64,000 bases of DNA. Source: Phlegmacium glaucopus (lineage: Eukaryota; Basidiomycota; Agaricomycetes; Agaricales; Cortinariaceae). The translations under genes and the position numbers were made by a program. The notes under the pieces are model-generated. The model had not been told where the DNA came from. It was given only the letters and a program-made list of their open reading frames with translations, and ran no database searches. The DNA is taken from contig MU130382.1 of assembly GCA_015039465.1 (NCBI GenBank), positions 992,702 to 1,056,701 of the forward strand. Reading direction: 5' to 3'. Positions within the stretch are counted from its first letter, which is position 1, and the number at the start of each line of letters is the position of its first letter. This document shows, one piece after another, positions 31,226 to 43,978 of this stretch.

Positions 31226-31579
31226 TGCTCTCCTGTTCCATTGTGAAGGGGCACGTCGGTATAATATACTTCCTTCTTCCTTCCCTCGCCCGATCCTTCG
31301 TTCCAACTCTTACATCCCCAGCTCGATTTTCGCCTTCAAATTAGAGCTTCCCCTATTGGGCCTCTACGCAATAAACGAGATTGTTCATTTGTTGGCTTAG
31401 TTGAACCTCTTAATATATATATGCCAGTTGTGCCACCTATAAATGCCATTATGCCAGTCTCGCTTTAGGACACCGAGTAATTTTTAGACTAATTTAGATA
31501 ACCGGATATCTTTAAAAATTTTAATCTTCTCTCTTCAAACCAAAAAAACAAACCTTTTTCATACCACAGGTTACGCGCC
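31226..31579. other. intergenic, GLC8 to MTD1
   Basis: 354 bp, AT-rich, with a pyrimidine-rich stretch and CAAACC repeats just before the MTD1 start. No gene seen. Confidence 0.5.
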
Positions 31580-33098
31580 ATGACTGACCCAGTGGTTAGG
31601 AAAGGACTCTTGTTGAAGGCCGACCCAATCGCGGCTACATTCCGTCACGAAGTAAAGCAATCTCTAGAGCAATGCAGGATCCGTCCTAAGCTAGTGGGCA
31701 TCCTTGCGACATCATCTGCACCGAGCAATAACTACGCTGAATATACGAAGAACCAATGCGAAGATCTTGGCGTTGAATTCGTGTTGATAAAAACTGGAGC
31801 AGCTGTATCGCCAGACCTAGGCGAGGGATATGGTGTAGAGGAAGCCATTATAGAGGCAAACGAAGACGACTCTGTTCATGGAATCATGGTCAGCTTTTTT
31901 TCTTGCAAGTTTATGGTTTGGCTATTTCTTGAATGTACTTCTGGTTCAAGGTTTATTTCCCAATTTTTGGAGCACAGCAGGTTGGTATATAATCGCGTTC
32001 CAAGCGACGCCCCCCTGTGGCTTACTGTTAACGTTTTTAGGATCACTATTTGCAACAGGTACGTCGCATCTAAAAGCCTACCGAATTCATACTGACCCTC
32101 TCTTTTAAATAGGTCGTTTCTCCTTTAAAAGATGTCGAAGGATTGCATTTCAAGTTTCATTATAATCTATACCATAAGTGCATGCTTTCCCCCTTATTTC
32201 CTTTCGTCCATTCTCAAGATCGAACAAAAAAATCAGCATCCGTTTCATCAAACCTAAATCCCTGTTGGCGTCATCTATGCCAATGGCACCATCTTCTATG
32301 GATTCTGAGGAGCCGCCGGCTGGCACGGTCAAATCCATTATTCCTTGCACTCCTCTCGCAATCGTCAAATGTTTAGAATTCGTTGGAATCTATAACAAAA
32401 TTCTTCCCTATGGCGACCGTGCCTATGGCAAGACTATTACGGTGATAAATCGGTATACTCATAAATAAAAGGCTGGGGATTATTTCACAGCGTTCCTTTA
32501 GATCGGAAGTTGTCGGAAGGCCTCTTGCAGCGCTCCTCGCTAACGATGGAGCTCGAGTATTGTCCGTTGACATCGATTCAATCCAGGTTAATTAATTTAT
32601 CGCGTCGAGCGAGGGAGAAAGCTGATGTTGTTTTCTGGACAGGAATACACAAAACGTCCTCGGGCGACATCTAGTAACTCAATTTCAGCAGAATCTATTT
32701 CTTCTCAACGATATCACCCACGTCACATTGTACACCCGAGCAATCTAACTCTTCAAGAGTGCCTCGAAATTTCAGATGTCGTTATTTCTGCTGTCCCTAA
32801 TCAGACATACAAAGTGAAGACGGAATGGCTAAAGGATGGTTGTGTATGCCTCAATGTTGCTGCTGACAGGAATTTTGACAAGGATGTACGGGATAAAGTA
32901 AGAGCTTGCGTTTACTGAAAGCGGGGGTGAACTTAACTATTATCGTCTAACCAGGCTTCCATCTACATCCCGGCTGTCGGTAAAGTAACAATCCTCATGC
33001 TCCTACGCAATTTGTGAGTGATCTCCTTGTACTTTTCCACGTTCAACCACCCATTGAAGATGTGTAGGCTTCGTTTGCAACTGTATCAAGAAGCGTAG
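31580..33098 (+). CDS. MTD1: NAD-dependent methylenetetrahydrofolate dehydrogenase
   Basis: Cytosolic enzyme oxidising 5,10-methylene-THF to methenyl-THF with NAD+, in one-carbon metabolism and purine synthesis. The N-terminus is MTDPVVRKGLLLKADPIAAT. Conserved parts: KLVGILATSSAPSNNYAEYT, GIM joined to VYFPIFGAQQ, DHYLQQ, VVSPLKDVEGLHFK, then IRFIKPKS, SIIPCTPLAIVKCLEF, VVGRPLAALLANDGA and VNVAAD-type C-terminal strands ending LLRLQLYQEA. The exon 32041-32058 is only 18 nt and encodes DHYLQQ, a conserved segment, so it is real. The last exon follows the intron at 33014-33065 and restores the frame. Confidence 0.93.
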
Positions 33099-33291
33099 CC
33101 TGGTGAATGTTGAATTGTCAATTATGTGTGGTCATATGTGTAATATAATGCTATGTGGCTAGACGGGAAAGCAATTCCGAGTATTAGTTACAAGCTATCA
33201 CAAAATGGGATGATATACGACGTGATGCATGTAGTCGATACCCTTGCCCGATTAACCGTTGGTTAGGTTCGCATTGTGCAAGAGCATTAAG

Positions 33292-34215
33292 TCATAGGAA
33301 ATGCGCATCCGTGATGTCGGCTGGATCGGGAAGCTCAATACACGGTGTTGATGTACCAGAATTAGGAAAACTCGGAGTGAGGGGAGTAGTTATGCCAGAA
33401 GCGGACTCAGACATAAAACGTACTCTTTGACGGTGAAGCTAGTAGAGACCATTGTATACAATACTACAGTGATACAAAAGTGACACGTACCTGTGGGAGT
33501 TTTGGTATCAGCACAAATATGAGTGCGCTAATATTTATCGCGAAAAGCCAGGGATTGTAATTTGTATAGTGCGTGGATGCCAAGAACCTGGAGTCGTTGG
33601 AGAGGAGTTAATTAATTATCTGGTTCCAGATTTTTGGTGGAGCACACTTACAGCGTTACAGGCACACTGAATAACCACTTCTTTGCTGGGGTATACTGTG
33701 CACCATCATCGATCTGCTCCCAAAGTGTTAGGTCGTCATAAGCTCCGCCGTGAAGGTCGTTTTCAAACGGGATACCAGTCACCCAATGGAACATGAGATA
33801 CGACAACTATAAGGGCACAATGATGAGACAATTGAGCGCCTGAAAGGAGAGAGATACCTACTGCCAGATAGAATATATTGACCAGTGTCCAGCTTATTTG
33901 CGGTGTCATCCCTGGTACTGTGTCGATAATTATTTTGCCGCAGATGATGAGCACAACGTGGATCAGCCATGCACCTTGAAAAGAGTAAGGGTGAGAATTT
34001 GAGTAAGGATTTCTGTGCATACCCTTCGCATTGACCCAGTCTGCGTTTATGTTAACATATGCACTTCTGTCAAGAGCCTCTTCGTTGGAGCGGTCTCCGA
34101 CCTGTTCAACCTTGACTAGACTCCCACTGCGACCTCTAGTTTTTATAGTGCGAAAGCCCGTTTGAGGGGAGGGAATGTGCAAAGCTGGTAACTTGATTGT
34201 CGTTGAGCGACTCAT
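33292..34215 (-). CDS. ORM1: ORM/ORMDL sphingolipid regulator
   Basis: ER membrane protein that holds serine palmitoyltransferase in check. The soluble Ser/Thr-rich N-terminus (MSRSTTIKLP, TRGRSGSLVK) resembles the region phosphorylated by Ypk kinases in yeast Orm proteins. The family core follows: YVNINADWVNAKG, AWLIHVVLIICGKIIIDTVPG, SWTLVNIFYLAV, the YLMFHWVTGIPFENDLHGGAYD segment, and LWEQIDDGAQYTPAKKWL. Two more hydrophobic stretches follow, then a tail ending ITDAHFL. The open frame starts at a TTG at 34224; the first ATG is 34215. The start codon is 100 bp from that of the divergent Virilizer-like gene. Confidence 0.93.
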
Positions 34216-34315
34216 GCGCAGCAATGGAATTTGGCAAGAATTGAAAGAAGTCGGATGAGCGTGAGGGCCTGAGAAAGGGCTCGGATTTAGCCGAAGTCAG
34301 TCTTCTACCACACCC
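34216..34315. promoter_or_regulatory. 100-bp bidirectional promoter, ORM / Virilizer-like
   Basis: Only 100 bp separate the divergent ATGs at 34215 (minus) and 34316 (plus), so the segment must hold both 5' UTRs or core promoters. No TATA box is seen. Confidence 0.6.
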
Positions 34316-37300
34316 ATGGTCTTGCTGCGATGGTGTACCCTATCACCACAGGGTCCCTCTGGTCTCGCAGCTATCTTATTTCCTTCACCTGTAAAGGTGT
34401 CTTCAATAGCTCTTTTTCCAAAGGGTGCTCAGCCTTTCAGTCAGTGCCCTGATGTTGTTGCGTACGTTCAATCTCCTTTTGGCATCACCCCCATAATGGC
34501 TCACTTCTTTAAAGAGTGACTGAACCTCAGGCCTTCTTTCTCGATATATATTTTAACGCGTCTTTCATCCACCCGAACAATCAAGAACCTCAGTTGAAGA
34601 ATGCTTTGGTACCAACAAGAATTGCATACGCCGGAGGGCAAGTAGAATTTAGAGTAGACATGGGTTCTGAGGTCTGTCATCTACGCAGTCCCTTTCCGAT
34701 TGAATTTCTTAGACTTTTCATAGCATGCAACTCGTTTGGTTATTATCCAAGGACAATACGAATACCTGTCTATGGCAATTTACGGAGATGTCATTGCAGA
34801 CGCTCAGGAAGTCCGGGAATATAAACCTAGACCTATTCCTGCTCTAAACTCTGTATCTTTACCAAAAGCAGTTGATCCCTCAAATTCAAGTGAGCCAACG
34901 ATGCTAGCGGAAAACTTAGTGTCTCTTCTGCCGGATACACCTCCTCTTTCCCTCATCATTCGTTTAATGTTCTGTTTGAAACCTCCGGACGAAGATTGGG
35001 AGCATCCTGACTTTCCATATATCTACTCTGACTTGGATAATGAGGATGAAATATATGACCTTGCAACTCTAGTTCAGTCCATCAGTAGGCCAGTTAAGGA
35101 CGACGTTTCTGTCGACACCCTCTCCACGTTTGCTGAAAGAATAAACGACTTCCTTGAACCCAAAGTAAGTTGAGATATCCCAGAATTTGTGCTCAGGCAT
35201 TCAAATGTTTCCCAATAGAACGCCGATGATGCCTACTACGTCGCCAAGCTTCTCAGTTTTTCTGCACCTCAGCGACCGCTTATTTCTCGGACACTTTTGG
35301 TTTGTGCCCATCTCAACTTCCTTGTAGATTCTTGTCTCTCAAATTTTTCCAGCAAAATTTCGATCTTGTATCAATATTTGACGAACAGGTTCTGGATGAG
35401 GCGACAGTACTTTGTTTATTAGATGCAGCAGCCAATGTCGAAATTGCTCAACACTTTTCTGGCAATGACGCTTTTCTGTCTATCTTAAAGGGCATTCAAA
35501 ACAATTCAAGGACAGAAAAACCATTGCTGGACGCTGTGAAAAAATTGTTTGCCAGGCTGCGCGGCTGGCAGCTATTTGAAGATGCTCTAACGAACGCTAA
35601 TGGTGAATTTATGGAAAGCGCCAATTTTCTGAAAGATATCTGTGCCGAAGAGTATTCGCTGGGCTGTTGGCTCGAGTGTGTGGTCAGTCATGAGACCCTC
35701 GTTGCGAAACTTGGTGAAAACCCCGTCCTTCCAACACCTCCCGTCCTTCCCCCGCTTCTATTCCAACCGCAAACTCACATATCACATCAACAATTCATTG
35801 TTTTTGTAAGAGCGGTGATTGGAATAGCAAGCGTACTTGCAGTATGGGCATGGGCAGATTGCATCGACAACGAGTTACATCGAGAGAGAGCATGCCGAGA
35901 GAGAGCTTCTTCTGTCCTGGCATTGTGGCAAGGGGTTGATGGATACCGCGAGGTCAAGTTCTTCTGGTATATGCATCCATCATAGTAGTAACTTATCTTT
36001 TTGTATTTCTTAGATCTTAAACCATTGCCTACTTCTTCGCCAACTGACACGGCGGCTAGGGTGGATTACAACAGAAAATGATCCACCACAAAAATCGGGA
36101 ATCATTGCCGAACGACTCCTTGTCGGTCTGGCGAAAGAGCCGCAAACAATGTTGCGTGAAGACCTGGTCAAAACAATATTGTCTCTCACACCGCCCTTTT
36201 GCTTCATTGAGAACTATGAAATGCTCGAGATGAGAAAACTCGCAAGAGTTGCTCGTGATGGGTTATCATCTGCAATTGAAGAACTAGCATATTCAAGTGA
36301 TCGTCCTTTCTCTCTTCGGCGTCTCCGTGTTCTGCGAGTTTCTATGGCAGTTGTCCATCAACAACTCGATGAGGACGACGGTGAATGGCGAGCAATACAA
36401 ACATGCTGGAACGAGCGAGACCTAAGTCTTATCCCGAGACTTGTAGCCATCCTTGTCGACATTTCCGATGACTTGAATCAACATTTCGTCGTTCAGTCAA
36501 TTCCTCGAAGGAATCAAGCACTATCTGAATTACTTTTCCGCACAGCCAATGATCTTTTGGATTTGATTGCCCGATTTGCTACAACATATCCTCTCACAAG
36601 TTGGGATCTACGGCGGCTAGCGACTGCCATAGCTGACCTCTTTGCCTGTTCAGAAAGGGCGAGTTCAAATTTTTCACAATCGTCGATGGCCTACTTGGCT
36701 GCGCAAAGCATCAGACAAACTTGTCCAACTATCTTACGAGATCTTACTGGACCAGATGTCTTGGCGGAACCAGGGGTATCAAGTGCCCAAATCGTTCTGC
36801 AAACGCTCCTTGATCATTCTTCTGAAAGCTCAGGTCGAGATGTAGTCCACCATCTTTTACAAGTCTACGACCTCATCGACCGTATACTACCAGTGGATGT
36901 TGGACAAGAGATAGGGTCGTCGCATTGGGTTACCTTGGTGTTTCCTAAAGTTCTCTATGAACTTGAATCCTTTTGCCATTTGTTGGATCCAGAGACCAAG
37001 TTTCATCTTATCAAAAGGCTTGTTCTGATAGACAATGGCGAGATAGGGATTGGCGAATATCTCCTCGCCAAAGAGATGGGAATTCTATCAACGACTTTGC
37101 TTAAGCTAGAAGGTCCCATTGACGCAGACGAATATCGACTTGTTTTGCAATATCAAGTTTCCTCTTCAATCTCTTTTTGGAACTCACTCACCTCCTCGCC
37201 GGACCTAACAACCTGGCTTTTCTCCTCCCTCTCCACCAACCCCGAATTATCCCAACTACTAAACAACAATTTATCCTCTATTCTCCTTAACAACTTTTCC

Positions 37301-38415
37301 TCGTCTTCTCTAACTCACTTCGTACGAGAGTTGGCCAAACATTCTAATGAACTTGGGTCCGATATCAAGGTTAACATCCTACTTCTCATCCTGCGAATTG
37401 CGCAGAGGGACCCTTCAGTTGGAGATGCCCTTGACTTTACTCCAGAGATCCTCAAAAGCCTTGATCCGGAAACTATCAATCCCGAGTATTTACGAACCGA
37501 AATTGGACGAACGTTATCTGTCTATGCAGACCACACATCCATTATAACACCCGATGCAGCTGAAGTATTGGTCCAAATACTAGAATGGTTAACATCCCAG
37601 GGAGATAGAGTTCCGAAATCAACAACATTAGTCGGTATTTCCCCGTCCTCGTTCTCACATCTATGCACTTCTATAGAAGAAATCGTACCCCCAGAACGAC
37701 ATCTCTCACTTTGGGACGTACAAACCAAATTCAACTTTGACGAGGATGAATTATTCACATCACCCACTATCGATTTGGACGATCTAGTACCTCAATTCTC
37801 ATCTTTATTCTCAGGCATGAGTCTCCCACTCCAGACTATTCTCGACCTCTTCTCCCCCAACCCCTCCCAAGGAGTAGTCCCATCAACACCAAAAGGGACC
37901 AAGACACCTGACATCTTCGGAGTCGTCATCTCTCCTCCTACTGCTATTTTACGATCACCAGCTGCGACGGGGCTTACGAAGACGTATGTTAATAATGATT
38001 TTCGACAGTTGCGTCAAGCACCTTCTACGAGGTTGAATACTAGTAGGTTGCCTAGTACACATGGTATGACTGTCCTATTCATCTCTTTTTTTCTTGTCTC
38101 CTTTCTTCTTCTTCGGAGTTGAGTTTGGAGCCATGAATTGACTGACTGACTGACTTGCCTTCTAATCTCTTCTTTTGTGGAAAATAAAAACCTATAGTTG
38201 ATGTGAGTCTCAAACGGTCGCTTCAACGACCGGCCTTCTACTGTTGAGCAAATAAAACTGATCATGTCATAATATTTTTTTAGGAATTTGAACATGCTTC
38301 GCCCGTCGAGTCGGCGTCGACGTCAATGTTGCTTTCTCAGGTCGGCGGTGTCGGTACTATTGGCGCGGGCGATCCGGTAGTGGGTTTTCAGGGTTTGTTA
38401 CCTGGGCTTTCGTGA
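34316..38415 (+). CDS. Virilizer-like protein (m6A writer scaffold)
   Basis: The large N-terminal part matches the Virilizer N-terminal domain pattern: WCTLSPQGPSG, FPSPVKVSSIALFPKGAQPF, a strand pair around EPQAFFLDIYFNA, and the closing LVIIQGQYEYLSMAIYGDV strand, spliced across the intron near 34675-34726. The rest is an alpha-helical, HEAT-like protein of about 1,200 residues in total (FSGNDAFLSIL, LWEQ-free, acidic, Leu-rich). The C-terminus is spliced through a 5-nt exon (38198-38202) to EFEHASPVES and ends FQGLLPGLS. In animals and plants Virilizer/VIRMA scaffolds the METTL3-METTL14 RNA N6-adenosine methyltransferase. Assignment rests on my recall of the N-terminal domain pattern; the helical part is not distinctive by eye. 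Confidence 0.72.
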
Positions 38416-38780
38416 TTACTTTCTGTTCTTTTTTTCCTTTCTCGTTCTTGTCTATTTCTGTATTATTAAATATTCATGGTTCTATTGGAAGTATCTGGAA
38501 TGTGGTGTGGTCACTGTGGTGTGGTGGATATTAAAAAAAGATATTCATAAACGAAATAGATGTAATACAAAAAAACTCGTCATTGTTAGGCCCGATGTGT
38601 GTACATTCCTTGAAAAAAGAAAAGAAAGGAAAGGGGAAGTATATGATTATAACCCTACGATAGGATAAAGAAGGTGAAAGGCTGAAATTTGGGATTTGCT
38701 GTATAAATTAACCTTTAAAAAAACATGGGATGGACATAGGTGGATGAGCTCCGCGTTCATTGTTCAAACTGGAGTTTCAA
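38416..38780. other. convergent 3' region, Virilizer-like / MDM34
   Basis: 365 bp, AT-rich 3' flanks of two convergent genes. No gene seen. Confidence 0.5.
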
Positions 38781-41124
38781 TCATTCCAGTCTTGTCCTTC
38801 TGCGTACACTACCAGTCGTAGTAGCAGCAGGAACGGTGGGTGTCAAATCGGGTGACCTCGAAGGATCTCCATCATATGAACGGAAATACCTATCCATATC
38901 TGACACGTCAAATTCAGAAGGTAATTTTGATGATATTGAGTCGTTAGGATAAACTGAGGGTAAATCGGTATCTCCAGGAAGTGCAGCAGCAGCAGCAGGG
39001 TCGACGGTTGCAGGAGAATCACCACTACCACCACTTCCTCCAAGTCGATAAATCCTCTTCCTCTTGGCTTTCACTGATGGCTGTCTCTCCAACCCTTGTC
39101 CCTGGCCACCACTAAACCCTACCCCATGTCCATGCCCAACCCCCCTCGGCGGAACACTCCGTACTGTAAAATGCGACACATCCCTTGTATAAGGCGATAA
39201 CGTATGATTTGAATGGCTTAGAGTAGATAATTGGTGGATAGAGCTATTGAGTGAAAGGCGAAGAACAATGTTCGTTGGATCTTGTTGGTGAAGGGAATGG
39301 AGGGAATGGGGATGAGAAGGGGATGAGGATTGAGAAAGTGAGTATTGGCGAAGTTGACGATCTATAAAATATCGATCAGGTGGTGTTGAACCCATCTGTG
39401 AATCCAAGTTGGAGGTAGTAGAAGTAACAGAAAATCGTCGTTCAGAAAGTGGTCCCCTCATATAGATCATCGACCTATCTTCCTCTGCGTCTTGTCCAAT
39501 TGCATGATCGGTTAAATCCGTTGATAGAGTCCTTGTAGGTCCACTACTTGATCTCGAATGTTGAGATTCGCTGCTATCAGGGGAAGTTGGTCGATGTAGG
39601 GGTGCAGTATGCGAACCTCGCAACGAAGTGTTGTACCCCGGATTCAGTTTACTACCACCACTAGGTCCAGCTGTAGGCAAATCCGGGAAATAAGTAATTA
39701 CTCAAATGTCTCGAAAGCACAGAAGGTGTACCTCCCAATCCCGAATAAAACAAACTATTCTGCGATCTTGCACGATGTGGCAGTGAAGAAAGGGATTTTG
39801 CTGATGACGGTGCTGACTGAATCGTAGACTGTGAATGATATATCCGTGGACGGGTGATAGTTCCACCTCCTACTGCAGGGATAGTTTCGTATTCTGGTGA
39901 AGCTTCGTGGTCATTATTGTAGACGCTTGGCGTGGGCGATGTCCTTGGGATAGTATCTTCCCAATCGACTAGATCGAAAGCATCGTCTTCACCCTCACCC
40001 TCGTAATCGCTGTAATCGCTTGATTCTTCAGCTAGATCTGCGAGACCTTTGTTTGGGATGAAGAGGCTGCTGAAACCTTTGAAACCACTTTTGGAGGGTA
40101 AACCTTCGGGACGGAGGCCATAAGTAGGATCGAAGTTTTCTAGGTCGGGGTGGGATGATGACGATGACGATGATGAGGGTGTTTCTGGATGAGGGGTTGG
40201 AGATGGAGATTTCAAGGCAGAATGCCTTGTCGCACTGGTGATAGAGGAACCGGAGATTGATGGAGGTCGTCGGGAGGGTAAAGAATTTACAGATCTGCGT
40301 AGACGATGCGGATGGAGACCTACATCTGCAATATTGGGTTTCTGGACGAATGAAGACGCGGTATCAAAAGTGTGGCGAGTAAAAGGTGGAGGGCGTTTAT
40401 TCAAATAAGGCGCCTCAACTTTCGCCTTTACCCATTGTTGACTGAGTTGATGGATGATCCCAGGAAGGTCTTCTCTGAACATCTGGCGTAGTTGACCTTC
40501 TATCTCTCTTTGAATGAAATTTTGGATGACGGCGATGGAGTCAAAGGTACTGTTGATATCTACATTTTGTAGAGGGTCTGTTTTGAATACGAGAGTGATG
40601 CCTTTTTGTTTGGATACGACGAGGACGACGTAAGAGCTTAGTCTGAAATGAGATAGTCTGAGAAGCATTGGAACGACCAAGGGGTCCTTTGCGGCTAACA
40701 TTCCTCCTGAACCACCCATGAGGTGTATATCTGGTTGTTTGTGGTTTAGGGGGTTGGCCTATTGATGAAATATGTAACCTTTTTTTGAATATAGCGAGAG
40801 AGATGAAAATACCTGGACTTTTGTTTTGAGAACGAGATGTGCATCGCCTGCATAAGTCATACGAAATATGCCTCTGAAGTGATCTACAGTGAGATCACCG
40901 ATATCCCTTATTTCCAGCTCAGGTGGCTAATAGCGAGTGGTGAATATGAGCAAGTGGATTATTTGGAGAACCTTTACCTGAGAGCCCATTTCCAATTCTA
41001 CTACTTCAATTTTACCTGCTATGATGGGTGGTTTGTTGCCTTTGTTGAGAGCGGTGTTGAGCATTTGAATTGCATCGTAGTGAAACTGGTCTGAAAAGCG
41101 AGGCCAGTTGAAAGTAAAGGACAT
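38781..41124 (-). CDS. MDM34: ERMES subunit Mdm34 (SMP-domain lipid tether)
   Basis: Outer-mitochondrial-membrane part of the ER-mitochondria encounter structure, which transfers phospholipids. The N-terminus is nearly textbook: [40 protein letters not shown], then [20 protein letters not shown] and [17 protein letters not shown], all within the SMP domain (about 1-200). [20 protein letters not shown] ends it. The rest is Ser/Pro-rich and poorly conserved, with an acidic patch and a Gly-rich stretch, ending RRRTRLE. Three or more short introns lie near the 5' end. The ATG is 45 bp from the divergent Uds1 ATG. Confidence 0.96.
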
Positions 41125-41169
41125 CAGTGAAGAAGGAGAGATGTCATGGACTGTTGACCCTCGACCACC
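41125..41169. promoter_or_regulatory. 45-bp gap between divergent start codons
   Basis: MDM34 (ATG 41124, minus) and the Uds1 gene (ATG 41170, plus) are separated by only 45 bp. Transcription starts must lie inside the opposite gene's 5' UTR or coding region, unless the Uds1 start is further downstream. Confidence 0.55.
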
Positions 41170-43978
41170 ATGAACGGAGTCCTCAGACTCCTGAGCTCAG
41201 CAGCTAGCCCTTCACGTCCAGATTCACAACCTCTAACATGGCCTCCAACTCAGTCTAGCCCAGACCCTACACAACCTCTATTTGTCAAGAAAGACAGACC
41301 AAAACCAGTCACCGATGAACTCAATCATTCACGAACATTTTCAAACTTCTCTACTCCGGACAACTCATCTCCATCCTCTTCTTCATTCAACCGCATTTCA
41401 AGAAAATCTGTCAACCTCTCAGAGTCAGGATGGAAACGGAACTCTGGTCCTCTCAATACAAGAGACGAACTCTTGATGAGTCTCATGGCAAGCGAGGCTG
41501 TCATTGATAGTCGAGGCTTCGATATACTCACTGCAGAAGAGGTCGAAGATTTAAAAAAAGTTTACACAACTCATTCTATATCTATGGAATTTCGAACAAG
41601 CTGACTTGAAATGTGTAGGAACATCAACTACTGACTTCACGTCTTGGTGCTATGACGAAGAAACTCGCTCTTGAAACGAAGATCCGTGATGCAGCCGTTT
41701 CCTTGTCTAAAGTAAATGCTTCACATAAGAAACTATCTCAACAAACTACCGACCAACTCAATGCTGCCAACGCTCGTGTCGATTCTGCACAAAAGGAATA
41801 TTGGAAAGTCTCCAATAGAGTCAACGAGGTACACAAGAAACTAATGGAACATCGAGCCGGCGTTCTAAGTTTCTCCGTCCGAAGCATGGAGAAACAAATG
41901 GCTCCTCCTCCTCAACTAGCAGACGACTCGGGATACGATTCTTCAACTCGAAGTGCGCTTACCAGTCCTACTTCTTCCTCTTTCGCAGGTGGCATACCTT
42001 CGAAATCTCGTTTCGACGGTGCTCATCTATTCGCCGGCCATGCGGATACCATAGTTCCTAGAGTCAAGCTATCATCAGAAGCTGCTGCTGCTGAAATAGC
42101 GTCTTTGGAGGAGAAACTAAAGGCTGCAAAGGATTCTCTAACTGCTGCAGGGAAGAAGCAAGCTGAAATGGCACGAGAGTTGTCCATGATACGGTTGGAG
42201 AAACAAGAGGTGGAGACGATGATGGGTATGGATCTTCAAGCTGCCGAAGAAACTATTGCTGCTCTAGAGAAAGAGATTCCTCGACTCGAAGAGCTAGATT
42301 CAGAGGTGCGGCAATTGCGTGAGGAGAAAGGAACATGGGAAAGGGAACGTTTTGAATTGAAGGAGCGAGAGAGGGAAACAGAAGTTCTGCAAACTCGCCT
42401 AGCTAACATGGAGGCGAAAACAGGGGAAGCGGCTGATGGTGCTGAGAAGGTGTTGGCAGAGATTCGGGAGAGTAGTCAACGCCAACTCGAAGAGAAAGAA
42501 TCACAAATCGAGATGCTCCAACAACAATGGGAAGCGGACCGTACAGCTTGGGAACAAGAAAGGGCGGATCTCGAAGATGAGAAGATGGAAGATCTAGCGA
42601 GGTTACAAGATGAGATGGATCGACTACGAGAAGATGATGAGGGGGGGCTACGGCAGGCAGGCGAGGAACTCGACGCTGGACTGTCAATACTGCAAGACCT
42701 GATTAAAAAGTATGGAATCGTACTTTTCTCTAGGGATTCAACGTTGCAAGGACTTTTGAATGCTATCGGGATGCATATCCAGACTGTGCATACGAAATTG
42801 GAGACCTATGCACGAGCGGAATCGGAATGGGATGTCCTGAGAAGGAGATTGGAGGATGATGTGAGGAGTGGGTTGGATAAGAGGGAAACGTTGTCTCGTG
42901 AACTTGACGATGCACGAAGGGAGAGAGATGCTGTAAAGACAGGGGCGTTGACTATGCAGGTATTCATTTTTATTTACTCACTTCTGTTGATTCAAACTTA
43001 TGCATTGGAACAAGAATGTGTCTCCAGATTCACATTCACGTACAGCCTCATCGGCAACGACTCTCATCTCAGACGACATTAATGGTAACACAGATGTTCA
43101 TCGTATTATCTCCATCCTCCAACCTCTCTGGGCAATCCTTCCATCACCCGAAACCCGTGCAGCCAAATTTGGAAGCACAAACCAACGAACCTACCGCACT
43201 GCCTCACCACCCATACCCGTCGGCTCCAATGTAACCTCGCTCTCCGAACTGGATGTCCGATCCCTGAAAACCCTCTACGAGACAACCCGTCAAGCCGCCA
43301 CATCTTCACCAGGCAAAAACAACGGAGCATTCACTATTGAAGCATTCGCGGGACAAGTCCAGGCATTGATCAATGATGATAGGGCGTTAATTGAGCGATT
43401 GGTGAGGTTTGCCCAGGCGCATGATATGTTGAAGAAGAACGCGGATAGAGCGCAGAAGTTGGCTCGGGAAGGGACGCTTGCTTTGGAAACTTATCAGAAA
43501 CAGGTTAGGACGCTTGAGGAGAGGAACATGGGAATGGTTGCGAAACAGGCTGCTTTGTGAGTTATATATATATATATATATCTTTACTTTAATATTAATG
43601 ATACTTTCTTTTCATAGTCAAGACGAAATCCAACACCTCCAAATTACCATCGACCGGCTCGAATCCGAAAAACGTCAACTCGAAAGCTTAGCAGCTGAAC
43701 AAGCTGAAACATGTGCACAACTCAACGAAGCCAACAACACACTAAGCGCACGTGCTCTCACACTCGCAGAGGAAGCTGCCAAAGCACCTGAGATGGTTAG
43801 GAAACAATTGGAAGCGCAATTGAATGAATGTAAGAGAGCGTTGGATATTGCGAAGGGGGAGGTTGAAGAAATGAGGAGTTCGGAGCAGAGTCAGAGGATT
43901 GTGTTACTTGACGAGCTGAACGAGATGCAGACGGAGAATACGAATCTGAGAGCGCAGTTGAGGGCGGTTAAGAAGTGA
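41170..43978 (+). CDS. Uds1-domain coiled-coil protein (septation-linked)
   Basis: Fungal protein with an Up-regulated-during-septation (Uds1) domain, followed by long coiled coils. A Ser/Pro-rich lead (about 100 residues) is followed by RDELLMSLMASEAVIDSRGF, EEVEDLKK joined across an intron to EHQLLTSRLGAMTKKLALET, and KIRDAAVSL, the Uds1 block. Then comes heptad-rich sequence with many Glu/Lys/Leu (for example LEEKLKAAKDSL, KEIPRLEELDSEVRQLREEK). Two further introns join the frame: one with acceptor before AATGTGTCTCCAG near 43013, one at 43560-43618. The coiled coil continues and ends LRAQLRAVKK. Predicted cytoskeletal/septal role is from the family name only. Confidence 0.82.
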
